Source: Brienomyrus brachyistius
Taxonomy: Eukaryota > Chordata > Actinopteri > Osteoglossiformes > Mormyridae
DNA length: 64,000 nt
Direction of reading: 5' to 3'
Assembly (NCBI RefSeq): GCF_023856365.1
Contig: NC_064535.1
Coordinates: 11,552,363-11,616,362 of the forward strand
In this document: positions 11,511 through 23,850 of the stretch, one piece after another
Numbering within the stretch: position 1 is the first letter of the stretch
Layout of the letters: each line of letters starts with the position of its first letter
Program-made: the position numbers and the translations under genes
Notes under the pieces: model-generated
What the model was told of the DNA's origin: nothing
Database searches by the model: none
The model's input: the letters and a program-made list of their open reading frames with translations, nothing else

Positions 11511-14382
11511 CAAGACCGTTAACCCATTGAGCTTTATTATGCAACAGTTGTATGTGTTCTCACATGCTGAAGAAGCACTGGCGCCGCAATGTCTGCATGA
11601 AGCAGTTTACTTGTTCCCCCCGCGAGCCATACTTACTTGACATCTGCAAACCAGCATCAAAATATAAGGCTACCTATGTAACAGGCTACGACAAGGTTGC
11701 CAATCTCACGCATCTTAAAAAGTCTTACGGGAATCTATAATATTCTATTATCAACCTAAAACTGGCTACATCATTGGGGTATGTTGCAAACCCTACAAAC
11801 TCTTTACATGGTAATCAAACATGGAAATTTGTGTGCGAGTGTGCAGACTTGTCGCGAAAATCAAAGTTGGCAACCCTGCTGATACATTATTTCTGTCATC
11901 AGATTTTAGCATAATGCATATTTTCATTCTAACCACAAAATACTGGTTATTAATATTAGTAGCTACTAGCATAGTATTTTCTGTGAAAAAGAGCTGCTTC
12001 GGTGTTCAGTAAATACCACGGTTGAGTTATAGGACAAAGTTTGCGCTGTATGTAATTTTTTAATCTTTTTTTTTTTACATGAATTGTGGATTTTAAACAT
12101 GTTAATTGAGACTTACGTGTCATAGAAGTTAAAATCACGTGAAGGTAGATGTAGAGTAATATGTGACTGCATCGAAGAAGATGCCACAGTATTTTTAAGC
12201 TTAAAACAGCGGGACTTCTGGAGCAGGAAACGAGCTAAACAGCCACTGAAGACCGGGGGCGGGGGCGGGCTGAAGGGGCACGGAGCATCTCAGGAAATAG
12301 CCGATTGGTACTTTTAAAACATGCATGCCATGGAATACCACAATGCAAAATCTATTCCATTATTATTTATAGATGTAATCCTTTATATGAAATTCTATAT
12401 CTACAGTACAAATTAGGCTATAGGCCTAGATATGGCTTATTTTGTAAATGCCGCTCCACGACGCGTTTATGCCATAACGTCTCCATATAGGATGCTGCAA
12501 ACTTGTAAGCGTTTAACAGGAATTAATTTTATGCCTATGTACTTTTTTCTAGGCTATGTTTAACTTTTTAAAGTTGGTGATTCTTTGCATATAATCTGTG
12601 TTTCCACTATATGCACCATCATACATATAAATGTGAACTTGCTCTTTAATTTTAATTCAAAATAATTAATATGCGAGAAGTGATTAAAGCTAACGTAGTC
12701 AATTTTAATTTTTACTGGAAGCGAGGTCCTCCAGGAAGAACTGAACTTTGATCTCGAGTAACACCTAAGGAGATTCAGACGGCAGAGGACCCAAGCTGTG
12801 CGTAAATACCGCTCCTGGGGGCGTCTCTGTAGGTCTGTTTTTCTTAGGAAACGCCAGTTGAATTTGTTCCTTATATTTGGCTATGGACGGTAGGGACATG
12901 TCTGCCAGGATGGTGGGAGTACCGTGTGTGTTTGGGAGGACGGGGGGGGGGTTCGACGCTGATTTGGTCCCTACCAGTGTTGAAACCAGACGTACCCCCG
13001 GAAAGGTGCATTACTCTACATGAAATTGAATGTATTTCAATAAAAGCTATTATTAAATGAGATGTATGCTAGATCAAATTCGTTAAGCTTTTTTCCCCCG
13101 ATTTCAGATATAGTTCAGTTTTTCGGTGATATCCGGATAAAACATATTACTATGACTATTTCGGTGTCAGCGTGAATGGGTGTAATCATACAGAATTCAC
13201 CGGGGTTGGTGGGGGGGGGGGGGGGGGGGGGGGGGAGAGCGGCAAAATGAAGGCTAATTGTAATGATGGTTAGGAGAACGTGTTGAGTAGCCCCTAGTCA
13301 AGGAAGGTGTGAATAGCTTTGCTTCGTTGTACTTGTATATGGGTGGGTAGATTCAGACTGAGCGGAGCCAGGGAAAGATCAGTTTCAAAGGTGCGAAAAG
13401 CCAATGGTAGCCAACAGCCCCCCCCCCCCCCCAACAGAAGGGCTTTATGGGTTTATATTCTTTATTAATGTCTTGTTAACTTTGATGATGAGGGCACATG
13501 AAATCTGGGAACAAGAGCAGGGAGTATTTGGTGTTATAACTCGTGCCAGTGTACACTTTCAGCTTCATGGAAATCTGTTGGAATGTTTAATTTCACCTTT
13601 AACTCCTAACTGACTTGTAAGTGTAAGAAAAAAGGGCGTGTTTGTAACCCTTATGCCGGTATTTAATAAATTTAGAAATATTTTATCGTGTTTTTATTAC
13701 ATTTATTTTAACATTTTGACATCTAGTTTAACTGCGCTCATTATAATTTACTGAAATGTGAAAAGGCACTCCTGTAAAGTCCCAAGGAAGTAAAAATAAT
13801 AATTAGTAATCATTAATATAATTGCGAAATAGATATTAGCCTTTACAAAACAATTATGGCACAGTGGTTTCAAAATTAATTGAAATGAAACAAAAAGCAC
13901 TGTACACTGTAAACTGTACAGAAAATATCTTTATTTGCTCTTTACTGTAGGGACACACAAACTGGCTTATTACGGGTCAGATCCAAAACATGCAAAATAT
14001 AAACAATGCTTCAATATATTTCATCAGGAAATAATAATATGTTACATAAAAATATATAATATGTTGTATAGAATATGTTATACAGAATAGTTAAATAATT
14101 ACATAAATGTACCGAGTGCAGTGATTTGCACATTAATGACATTATTGCACATGACAGGTAATATTGCACATTATACATAGATAAAGTCCCACCACGTTTA
14201 AAGTCACTTGTATCTTTCACTGTAACACATTTTACAATTATAATTACAACATTACACAGGTTTAAGAAGGACGCAAACAAGCAGGTAAAAGACTTAAAAC
14301 AGAAGTTGAAGCTCTAAGGAGGAGGGGGGGGCAGCTTTGATCTTGAAGTGAAAATTCCCTGTAAACCAGAAGGGATGGACGA
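11511..14382. other. Gene-free region after the homeobox pair
   Basis: No coding exon is supported. Notable content: a Sp/KLF-like GC-rich patch at about 12250-12275, CpG-containing sequence at 12720-12990, a run of about 25 G at 13211-13235, and a C run near 13418-13432. The rest is AT-rich and unremarkable. Confidence 0.6.
13211..13235. repeat. Poly-G tract
   Basis: About 25 consecutive G residues. A matching poly-C run lies about 190 bases later, near 13418-13432. Homopolymers of this length are prone to assembly error. Confidence 0.95.
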
Positions 14383-14605
14383 CTGAGGGGGCTCGGTGGA
14401 TCACCTCTGCAGCCCCATTTTCCCTGGCTGAGGGGGCTCGGTGGATCACCTCTGCAGCCCCATTTTCCCTGGCTGAGGGGGCTCGGTGGATCACCTCTGC
14501 AGCCCCATTTTCCCTGGCTGAGGGGGCTCGGTGGATCACCTCTGCAGCCCCATTTTCCCTGGCTGAGGGGGCTCGGTGGATCACCTCTGCAGCCCCATTT
14601 TCCCA
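14383..14605. repeat. 45-bp minisatellite, five near-identical copies
   Basis: The unit CTGAGGGGGCTCGGTGGATC... repeats every 45 bases; the internal copies look identical. Because 45 is a multiple of three, minus-strand frames stay open through the array and give a 15-residue repeat. I treat this as a minisatellite, not a gene, because the flanks show no gene structure. Confidence 0.95.
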
Positions 14606-16929
14606 TGCCCTATGCCTCTTTAAAGCTACTTCTCAAAGAGGTATATGCATAGGAAAAAGGAACAGCGAGCGCAGGCAGATTCCAAGCGGCATCATCATGG
14701 ACCTTAAAAATCATAGCATCCTGCTGTTTCATACAGCGCTACATTTTAGAGAAATGTGTCGAAAATATATAAGCCTCCATCTCATTAGGTGCAAAGATTC
14801 CTGGCATTGAATTAAGTGTGCTCTGTGAAAATATAATTATGCATAAATAACAACACGCATCACACAATTGTACAGCAGAAACAAGTACAGTTAAGCATAT
14901 TGCAAGCTGAATATTTAAAACGTCATTGATTGTGTATCGAAATTACTTTTCCATTTAAAAATAGACAAAAAAGATGTGTCTTACCTAGTGACCAGCGGCA
15001 TGATCTTCTCACGGAACCAGCTTCCTTCTACAGCATTTTATTTCCATCTGGAGACCTTGAAGATGTTTGAGGAAGACAGAGTAGCATTTCCACAGGCCCC
15101 TGCTGGAACAGGCCCTGCCCACACCTGCAGATGCCAGCACAAGTATACAAGTAACCCCCCCCCCCCCCCCCCCAAAAAAAAAAAAAACTTCAGATGAACT
15201 GGCAGAGGTTTGATTCAGCAGCTGTTGCGGCAATAATCATGTGCCGTATTATAAACTATCAGCTGTTTGGCCCCTAAGCGTCACCAGTGTGGGGAGTAAG
15301 TGAAATTCCGGACTCTTCGTTCCCGATGGTTGAGGTCTGTTTATCTTCCAGGGCCTCTCTCCCAGGAGATAGACCCCTGCTAACTGAGGGCTCAAGGTCC
15401 CTCACAAGGCTTCCATGGGGCGATGGATATTAGCATAGTGGTCATCCACATCAAGGACAAGACAGAGCTGCATGCTGTCCAAAGGGAGCGGTATTATTTA
15501 ACCGTTTACTTGTCCATTACCCTGCCTTCAACACCAACACAGCCTTTAAGTTGTAACCAAACTATGAGATGCAAAGGAAAATAAACAAGTAACTGAACTG
15601 TATAAATGTAGGAACCCACAGTGGTCCGCCTTTGTTAAGAACTAAAGACGTTTAAAACTCCAATTCCGACTTTTCCACCCAAAAAGTCAGTAAAAGCAAA
15701 AGTACTCAACTGTTGGTTTTCTTCACACTCTTACAGAATGAAGAATCTTTGCAGACTAGAGGCCAGCCAAGTGACCTTTTCTTGCAGAATAGGCATAGTA
15801 CACACTACAAAGTCCACGGTGTGGAGGCCCAGCACTCCTGTACGGCAGGAACACTTCCTGATTGCTGTTGGATCTATAGCGTGAAGTTTAGATTTACCTG
15901 AGACGTAGAAGTGGAGTAACACTAGATGGCAGCACCACCAAAGAGTTTCCCAGTTCCTCACATAATGCGACTCTACAAACATAAGATTCATGGCATATGT
16001 AAAGGCAGGGTTGTTTTTAATGACAGGTGTAACCTGCTGTTATTTGATTTGGCAGTTGCACATGGTCGCTAATATTCTTCACCGCAGTTTCGGCTGTTTT
16101 TACTGTAAAGGACAGTTTCAGCAAAGCAAATGCTGCCAATTTCCCGGGGTCCCTGTACAGAGGGAAAGGCATCCAAGTATGTTCAGCTCTTTCTCTCACA
16201 TGTCTTTTGAGTCATATAGGATATCGCCAGTGCCTGGACGTGTCATAATGCTACAATCAGATCCTCGGGTTAAATTCGCATTTAGATGCGGCTGCATTTG
16301 TGTGTAAAAGGAATAAGGTGTTTATGCTTTTCAGAAAGGCAAGGAGACAGGCAAGATCTACTATTGTTAGATTCACAATAAATGCAATAATATTAACCAA
16401 ACAGAAAGATGCACATTTACATACTTCCTGGTTTTTAAAATATAATAATATTTAATAAACCTTATAAATCTCATATCTAAAAGATGAATTATCTACAGCT
16501 CAATAGATAGAGTAAATGCGAAACTACTCAATGATGACGTACCTTGCACATAACTACGCATGTATAAATTATACTATATTATAATATAATAATAGCATCA
16601 AAGATCTGTGGAAAATATGCTGATAGATATCAAACATCTACAAGCTCCCTGTGACTGATCTGGCCACTACTTCAAAAAAAGAAACATATTTGGGTAAAAT
16701 ATTTCAGTTACAGTTATGCCACACAATGGAAGACAAATAATGGTTTGGTCAAGTGTTCAACAGTTTATGTACAGACAATGTGACAGATAACGGCAACTAA
16801 CAAAATGTGCCTCATGCCAATCATTCAAATTATGTTCAGGTAAAGCTGCACTTTTTAATATTTGAATAACAATGCATCCTTTTGTTGTACAAAGATAGAG
16901 AAAAATTTCTTCTGTTCTACAAAAAGTAA
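14606..16929. other. Gene-free region
   Basis: Mostly AT-rich sequence. It has a C run joined to an A run near 15153-15186 and a CTCF-like motif near 15920. Nothing else is identified. Confidence 0.6.
15919..15933 (+). promoter_or_regulatory. CTCF-like motif
   Basis: ACACTAGATGGCAGC fits the CTCF core consensus CCASYAGRKGGCRS at all but the first position, in plus orientation. It is noncoding. Confidence 0.4.
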
Positions 16930-17083
16930 CTGATATCCGGGCCTGAACTGGCCATCTGTCGTTCCTGGTGAGCCAGTGGGCTTGGGAGCCGATTGGCAAA
17001 ATTTATTGGGGGTATGTGAGGTGGGCCAGTCTGGGCAAAAGTCCAGAGCTGACTTTTAATCCCAGTCCAGCCCTGCTGATATT
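16930..17083. mobile_element. Short nonautonomous hAT-type element with 8-bp target duplication
   Basis: The element spans 16938-17075 (138 bp). Its left end CGGGCCTGAACTGG and right end CCAGTCCAGCCCTG are imperfect inverted repeats. It is flanked by CTGATATC (16930-16937) and CTGATATT (17076-17083), seven of eight matching. An 8-bp duplication and CAGGG-like ends are the hAT signature. There is no coding capacity. Confidence 0.75.
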
Positions 17084-17546
17084 TTGTTGGATGGCTAGAA
17101 AAATACCTCTTTGGTTCCCAAACCTCTCCTCATGGGCACCCCAGCCATTCTCTCTCTTTGTTAAATTTCACCACCAGCTCGCTTAATTAATTAACTTAAT
17201 TTGGTACTGATCAGCCAAACAACGTGTATTAGTGGTTAACCTCAACAAACATGGGGATATATCAGCAAGAGGGCTTGTGCTTCATCGATCCTCAAAGTGA
17301 CATTAGGATGTTGATGTTATAGCAGATATTAGGGGCAGAATGAGTACCAATTTGAATAAATGAAAGTACAGATTACAGAAAAAGACGTACAAAAATATGA
17401 GAATGTGGAATATGCAAAAGTTGGATGTTAAGTACAAATAGAGAAGAGGTTTTGAACAGGCTAAGCTGATACACTTTTACAGACACAAAATCATAGATTT
17501 ACTCCAACATTAACAATGTAAACATAATTTTCTTTGCGTCTCAAGA

Positions 17547-17606
17547 TTTGTACTGCATTTGTACTGCATTTGTACTGCATTTGTACTGCATTTGTACTGC
17601 ATTTGT
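17547..17606. repeat. 11-bp tandem repeat, five copies
   Basis: The unit TTTGTACTGCA is repeated five times, followed by a partial unit. Confidence 0.95.
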
Positions 17607-19370
17607 CCAAGTTTTTTTTTCAGAATTAAAAATGAACAACAGAAGCACATAAAGGAGAAATAAATTTTTCACATTTCTTGCGTGACAAAGATACAAATCT
17701 GGAACGGTAAGTCTGATCTCTCTGGCTCATTATAAAATGCTATAAAATAAATGCTCTTGATATAACTGTGACAATTCCTATATTTAACATTACTTTTCAT
17801 ATATATGTCATATATATGTATGTATGTATGCCTACTCCTATTTTTTCCCCACATTTTTATATATTACGTTAATGTTTGCTTTGTACATTTAGGTCAGGAA
17901 TCCACAGAGGATTGCACATGACAGAAATATCTACAATGTAAAAGAATCTCCACATTGTGTCGCCTTCATGCACAATGTCTAATATTTTGCAATAGCAATC
18001 TGTGTTATGTCTTTCGCACAAGGATATTACTGATGTTACTGTGTTCACAAAACAAGTTGGAGGTTAAATAACACTAACAGGCAGCAGGCAAAGTAGGTCT
18101 AAGTTAAACGAAGGCCTATATTTCACCAAGGAAAATGGGTGCAGAGCTTTACAATGTGTACCTTTGCAAGTTCATATAGCCACCATTTCAACAACTGCAT
18201 ATTTTATGGTTCAGTTTTGACCAAATGATTTTACGAATGGGCAAAAGCCAGGCCACGATCTGATCACGAAAGTGACTCACTTTTCCCAGATCTTATAAAA
18301 CATCACCAGTCATCTTAACATATGTAGATTACTTGTCACATCGGACACAATTAAATTAAAGTGATTCAATTTAATTTGATTTTTTGTTTGTTACAACAAA
18401 TAGTACTTCCGTTGCCCTCATCTCCATATGTGTCTATCTCATAGAGAGGAAACCCCACGATGACATGGGGAGAACATGCAAACCCCACACACACACAGCC
18501 AGAGGTGTGAGGTGTCTGCATTAACTGCAGCATCGCCATGCCGCCCTAATTTTGGAGACATATCAAAACAAAAAATAACATGGTGCACTCTGTTTGTACC
18601 GGCGACTCCTCCAGGGTCTGAACTTCAGCTCCAGCTCCAGCTGTGCACAGTTTGCAGGCTCTCCTTGTTTTAAAGTAGGTTTTCACTGGGTACACTGGTT
18701 TTCTTTCACAAATTAGTCATGAAATATAATTTGCTCTTTATCAGGGAATTTGGGCTTATGTGCCAATGTGAAGGGTTCAGATCTTGACTTCAAATGTTCC
18801 TGGGGACCCTCATAAGTGTCGCCCTTAATGCTTGAGCACAAAAGAACAAGATGTTTTGTTTTTGTCGTGGGTTTTTCATTGACCCGACACTAAAGCAATT
18901 ATGGTTTGTTTCTCCCCACAGTTAAATCCATCTTCATTTCCATACCCCTAACAAGGTCCCCTTGCCTTCCTATGTTTCTCATGCTACATGATTTTGTACG
19001 CTGCCCTGCCTGAAGCTAAATCAAACTAAATCAATGGTTAGTGAAAATGATTAGATAGAATTGTAGTGAGGGGGGGGCACCTTCAGACAAGACATGCTAC
19101 CTGTATTTCTTTTACCTCAGTTACACCAGTTTGTGTTTGAAGAAAAATGTAATTTATGTGGACAATCTGAGCTTATCCAACAAACCAATGGGATTAAGCC
19201 AGAAATAAATATGCATAAATACTATCTATGCTCTTAAGCAAGATAAAGATCATTCTAATAACATAAAAATGTCATGATTAAGACAGATAAAACAGAACAA
19301 GACCTATTTAGACTATAACAACACAAAAGGAAAGTACAGCATCAGAGATGCTTAGGGAAACCCTGACAGA
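17607..19370. other. Gene-free region with a minus-strand SINE fragment
   Basis: AT-rich. Apart from the SINE fragment at about 18421-18545 and short A, T and CA runs, I see nothing identifiable. Confidence 0.6.
18421..18545 (-). mobile_element. V-SINE-type fragment
   Basis: On the minus strand it carries the SINE core with GTTTGCATGTTCTCCCCATG and the CATCGTGGGGTTTCCTC block, matching the fuller copy at 62168-62522. The tRNA-like head is degraded. Confidence 0.7.
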
Positions 19371-19374
19371 AAGT

Positions 19375-19690
19375 CATACGGAATTCAAGCTGGGAGCAAC
19401 GCAGAAACAGCAGAGCAAACTGTAGCTAATGCAGCAGTAACCACAACAAGAACAGACTGGGGAACAGAGCTAGGGCAGGAACTTAAATACACATGATAAT
19501 GAGTAACAGGAGACAGGTGTGGGCACTTACTAATTACACAATAGGAGATAGGAGCAGGTGATGGTGATTTACCAGGCACTAAGGACTTCAGACACAGGGC
19601 GATACTGGAAACACATATATAACCGAACTAGACATGAGCACGACTCACCAGGGACAGAGATACAAAAATCTGGCACCAAAGCGAAAACAT
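19375..19690 (-). mobile_element. Probable LTR-type or other retroelement fragment
   Basis: Read on the minus strand, this has a TATTTAAG box followed by CTGTTCCCCAGTCTGTTCTT-type sequence, a pattern I associate with fish LTR repeats. No terminal structure or coding sequence is clear, so the class is tentative. Confidence 0.35.
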
Positions 19691-20177
19691 AATTAACATG
19701 GGGGACAAACCAAAACTAATTACAAATGTGATCAAGAAGGTGAAACAGGCCTCTACCAAGCCTCAAACCCATGATGCTAAAGATGCATGCTTCTTAACCA
19801 CATCCTCAGCCTATCAGTCCCGATGGTGGCCCAGAGAGTAGGGGAACATACTAAGGATATGGGATGGCCAGTGACACCTGCTGGCCAAACATGGACCTGA
19901 CATGGGGCTGGGACTGATCCTGACAGCAACAGCCATTCTGCACCAGTACACTCACCACACAGGGGAGTAGAAGGCGGTGGTTTTAAGCTGGTTTAGCTTC
20001 ATGATCTACAACTTTCTTTGGTCATTAAGTCAAAACCCAACAAAGTTATTGACATGGGGGGGGGTCAATTAAGGATAATAAAAGTTGTTGACTGGGGTGT
20101 TCATTTCTTTTTGTTTTTGTTGGTTTTACCCTTTTTTATTTCTGCCTTTAGACCCTAAAGACGTACTTAAAACTTTC

Positions 20178-20610
20178 AGGGCATGTGGCTCAGCAGGATA
20201 AACCACTGTATATGTGATCGGAAGCAGGGGCGCTGCTAAGGATTTTGGGCCCCATGAAAAGAATCTTGACAGGGCCCCCAACACAGTTTATTGGGGGCTT
20301 CTCTGGACCCCCTCTCAGTCATGGGCCCCGAGAATCGTCATCGTTTACCCCCCCTTTACAGAGCCCCTGATCGGAAGGTCACCGGTTTCAGTTTGGCTTT
20401 GGCAGAATAGTCGCATGTCTCTGGGCCCGGGAGCAAGGCCCTTAACCCCCCCGCTCCCGGGGCACTGCTCCGGGTGGCTGCCTTTTGCTGCCAAGCTCGC
20501 TCTCACCTCCATACGTGTCCCTGTCTCATGGAGAGTAAGATGGGGAAGGCAAGAAAAGAGTTTCCCAACAGGGATCAATAAAGTTTTGTTAAAAAAAATG
20601 CTAAAAGCTC
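20178..20610 (+). mobile_element. tRNA-derived SINE, interrupted by a hAT element
   Basis: The head reads GTGGCTCAGCAGGATAAACC (box A-like). After the insertion it continues with GGTCACCGGTTTCAGT (box B-like), the body GAGCAAGGCCCTTAACC, and a tail GGGATCAATAAAGTTTTG with an A run. Minus-strand relatives lie at about 45000-45160 and 51300-51475. It is split by the element at 20225-20369. Confidence 0.7.
20217..20377. mobile_element. 145-bp hAT-type element nested in a SINE
   Basis: The element at 20225-20369 begins CAGGGGCGCTG and ends CAGAGCCCCTG, an inverted repeat. It is flanked by exact 8-bp duplications ATCGGAAG at 20217-20224 and 20370-20377. Removing it and one duplication restores a continuous SINE, which fixes the order of insertion. 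Confidence 0.85.
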
Positions 20611-20614
20611 ATTA

Positions 20615-22620
20615 CTCAGAATATATCAAACAATGAGTCAGTTATTTGTCGATACTGATAGATTGCCCTTTAAAATGTTACTAAGAAGCATCAGCATCAA
20701 GGTTAAACATTCTCAAACTTAACACTGTTGATGAAAAGGTATTTTTTCCAGTCACTATATTTTTGAAACAGTAAATCTCAGACTTCAGGCCCTTATGTTG
20801 AACTTTGTGTTGTTGTCCAACATGTGAAACAAAACTCTAGGAAATTGTGCACAGATAGAGCAAACAGGAAAACAGTTACGGCATTCGGCACCATTGTTGG
20901 TACGTTTTTGGTGCCATTGTGCATCATTTGTGTCAAAATCAGATGACGCACCAAAATACCACTGTTTGCTAGACCTCTCTGTCGCTGTGTATTTTAGTTC
21001 ATGTATGTTAAGGTCTCCTCCCTGTTTCTCACATTATATGACTTTGCTCAACTACACCGTGCCTGGATCAAATGGCAGGAGTTATGGGTCCTAATGCTGC
21101 AGCATGTAGGCCCTGACGGAATGAGGCCATTGTGAGCCCGATTTGGGAGCAGACATTAAGCAAGGGCTCTCCATTGAAATGATAGATCTGTTTTAATTGA
21201 GGCTTTGCACGGCCCTGCACTGAATTAATTTTTCAGCCCATGTGTTTCACATTAGTGTCATAATAAATGGAATCACCGCACCTTAACAGCAAGATACTGC
21301 TTAGGATAACTGATGGCAGAAAATGAGGCAATTATTTGTGGAAACTGTCCTCATTTGTATGTAAGGAGGGGTCATCTTTTAAGATCCAGGAATTAGGGGT
21401 GGATTAACTCATCCGGGGTCTCTAGGATGACATCAGCATAGACACTCAGGCGTTGCCGATTTAGCTGTCAGCTTCATTTTTCTGTTCGAATCGGGGCAGG
21501 ACCCTGACATTTACTGGAACCCTGGGCTATAGCCTCAGGTCGCCTATGCATTAATCTGCCCCACCTGAAATATATTCTTGTATAGTGCACAGAAGCTCTG
21601 TTCCTCAGTCTTCTGTGAGAGCTGGCTTTTCTGGTGTGTTGCGCTATTTGCTGTGGCCTTGGGGAGGGGAGGTCACAGGAGGAATGCTCGGCGTCATCTG
21701 GAGTCCGGCCGTACGTTAACCGACAACCGCTGTTCTCATAACAGTGCTGATAGGTTGTGGCGGTATCGGCAGAATGTGACAGCCGGGGTGGGAGGATGTT
21801 ATGTGTCACCTTGCCCGCAACATCAGCTCTGCTCTCAAGGCTGCGGGGCTGGTTTGTTTCCTCTCCCATACCGGCCCTCCCTCATCCAAGGTTGATATCA
21901 AATGCAATACTTGATTCAAGGTTTTTTTATTATTTTTTTAAAAGCATGCTTTTTAGTTTATTTTCTTTTAAAGGGCATGTGTGAGAGATTTTGGTTCTTA
22001 AAGGTCTTTTTTCTATCTTGCATATTCTCAGCTTAAATATATTATTTTATATATATTTCCTATTTATATAATTATTTCCTTCACTGCTCTGACATTTGCA
22101 TTGTTAAAAACGGTTATTGTTTCTCCCTCTCTTCCGTTATGCTCAATCAATCAAAATTTCATTACCATGTACAGCCAGCCTCTATAGGTTCAGCACAGCT
22201 GCATCTACACACATTGTGCACTGAATAAGCATTTCGGTAGTTGCCATTGTTGTGGCGGCTTGTCTTTTCCCTCCACAGCCATTTACATCTGCTATCTTCT
22301 ACACATTCAATACTACTCTATTACTGTCCCAAAAAAGTCACCCACTCTAGTCCACTTTCCACTGTCTTCCAGAATTAGTGCATAAACCTGGTCAGTTTCT
22401 ACACTTTGGGGCTACAAATGGCTGTATCCAGTGCTTTAGCCTCTAATGGCTTCTGGCTTAGATAGAAGAGTGTACACCAGTGACATCATATAGCATTAAA
22501 AACAACAGATGTTTGTCATAATGTTTTATCACTATAATATAAATAAAGATCATACCCCATTGAGCAAATTAAAAAAGAAGTTTGGATAACATAAGGAAAT
22601 TTGTTTCTATCACCCATTTT
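20615..22620. other. Gene-free region
   Basis: No exon is supported. A possible degraded hAT-like element lies at about 21393-21570, where the ends GGGGTGGATTAA and TTAATCTGCCCC are roughly inverted. The overlapping open frames at 21474-21895 show no recognisable domain. Confidence 0.5.
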
Positions 22621-22633
22621 TGACCATCGTGAG

Positions 22634-22790
22634 AGATCCATCCATCCATCCATCCATCCATCCATCCATCCATCCATCCATCCAGCCTTCTTCTTAACCA
22701 CTTCTTCAGTACAGGGCTATGGTGAGCCAGGAGCTTCTCCCAGGAAACAGAACACAAGGAATGGGAGATCTTTGATGGGGAACACCTGAA
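22634..22790 (-). repeat. (CATC)n tract with degraded SINE/LINE tail
   Basis: About twelve CATC units (to about 22683), followed by a diverged sequence resembling the reverse complement of the fish SINE/L2-type 3' tail. The tail normally ends in ATGGATGG repeats. Confidence 0.75.
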
Positions 22791-22920
22791 CAACACAGAA
22801 GGAACGTGTAAGAACATGATAGAGGGGATGGAGTCACTCCCCCAATACCCCGGGGGTGGGAGAGTACAGTAATAAACACTGAGCCTGTTTGTTACTCTGA
22901 TCTTTATCTTATTTATTACT

Positions 22921-23041
22921 AATCATCCTGGGTTTTTCCCTGTCTTGCGCCCATAGCTTCCAGGATAGGCTCCGGACCCCTTCAACCATGGAAGGACAAG
23001 CAAGTTTAGGAAATGGATGGATGGATGAATGGATGGATTGA
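22921..23041 (+). mobile_element. SINE/L2-type 3' tail fragment
   Basis: Contains CATCCTGGGTTTTTCCCTG, TTGCGCCCATAGCTTCCAGG and a terminal ATGGATGGATG run, like the tail of the V-SINE copy at 62168-62522. Confidence 0.7.
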
Positions 23042-23319
23042 TGCAATTTTTTAATAGACTCCAATCCACCTGAACCACATGTTTTTGGACTATAGAAGGA
23101 TGCTTACATGAACAAGCAAATTCCACACATACAGAACCAGATTCAGAATCAAATTTACAAACGTGGAGGTGTGGAATTAGTCCATGATGATGATGACGAT
23201 AACGACGATGATGACTATGTAATGGTGTTGATGTGATGATGAATCAATGTCAAATTCCAGAAACAAATTTTATTCTTTTGTAACCTTCATAATCTATAAT
23301 CATTATCCACAATAAAAAC

Positions 23320-23850
23320 ATGAAAGTGAATGGTGTGTGAGTGTGCTCTGTGATTTAATATCTGGGGCTTGATCCCTGAGGGGGCCAAGCTTTGTGCTAA
23401 ACTTTGTCACACTAAAAAATAGGACCCGACTTGCAGGTAGGCAGGGCAGGGGGCCTCACCCTAGACTGTGGTGTAGCAGAAAAAGCAGAAGGTCTGTGTT
23501 GCAGGGTTGTTGTGACATTATGCTCACTGACCTACTGGGCCTAACCAGGGAAGGGGTTGCTGACGCCCCAGACGGGCTATATAAGCCAGACACAGACAAC
23601 AGAGTTTGAGCTTCCTTAGGTATGTACTGTTTGTGCATCTGAGTGGCTCCCGGATCGACCTGTGCAAGGAATAAAGAGAGCTGACTTACAACCATCCTTC
23701 GCCTCCAGTGTGCATCTCATTCCTCATCAACGGACTCGGTGGAGTGTAACTCCAACAGGCCCCATCCTGGGTTGTTCCCTCCCTTGCGCCCATGGGTTCC
23801 AGACCCCCCATGACCCAGAATAGGATAAGCGGTTAAAAGGCTATTATCAT
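23320..23850 (+). mobile_element. V-SINE tail split by an LTR-like insertion
   Basis: GTGAATGGTGTGTGAGTGTG at about 23327-23346 and GGCCCCATCCTGGGTTGTTC at 23758-23777 are adjacent in the intact SINE copy near 62400-62450. About 400 bases of unrelated sequence now separate them. Confidence 0.65.
23361..23757 (+). mobile_element. Probable solo LTR inserted in a SINE
   Basis: The insert has the parts of a retroviral-type LTR in order: TATATAAG at 23578-23585, a transcribed stretch, then AATAAA at 23670-23675, ending ...CCAACA at 23757. No internal gag, pol or env sequence is present. The left end is uncertain and I could not identify a target duplication. Confidence 0.5.

Noticed and set aside
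12891..12906. p53 half-site-like GGACATGTCT
   Set aside because: A single ten-base half site is expected by chance, and I see no second half nearby.
14262..14606. 114-codon minus-strand repeat protein
   Set aside because: It is a minisatellite of 45-bp units without gene context. Kept only as a low-level finding.
21578..21895. 105-codon plus-strand open frame with a complementary 131-codon frame
   Set aside because: No domain, splice signals or codon pattern; it probably runs through old repeat sequence.
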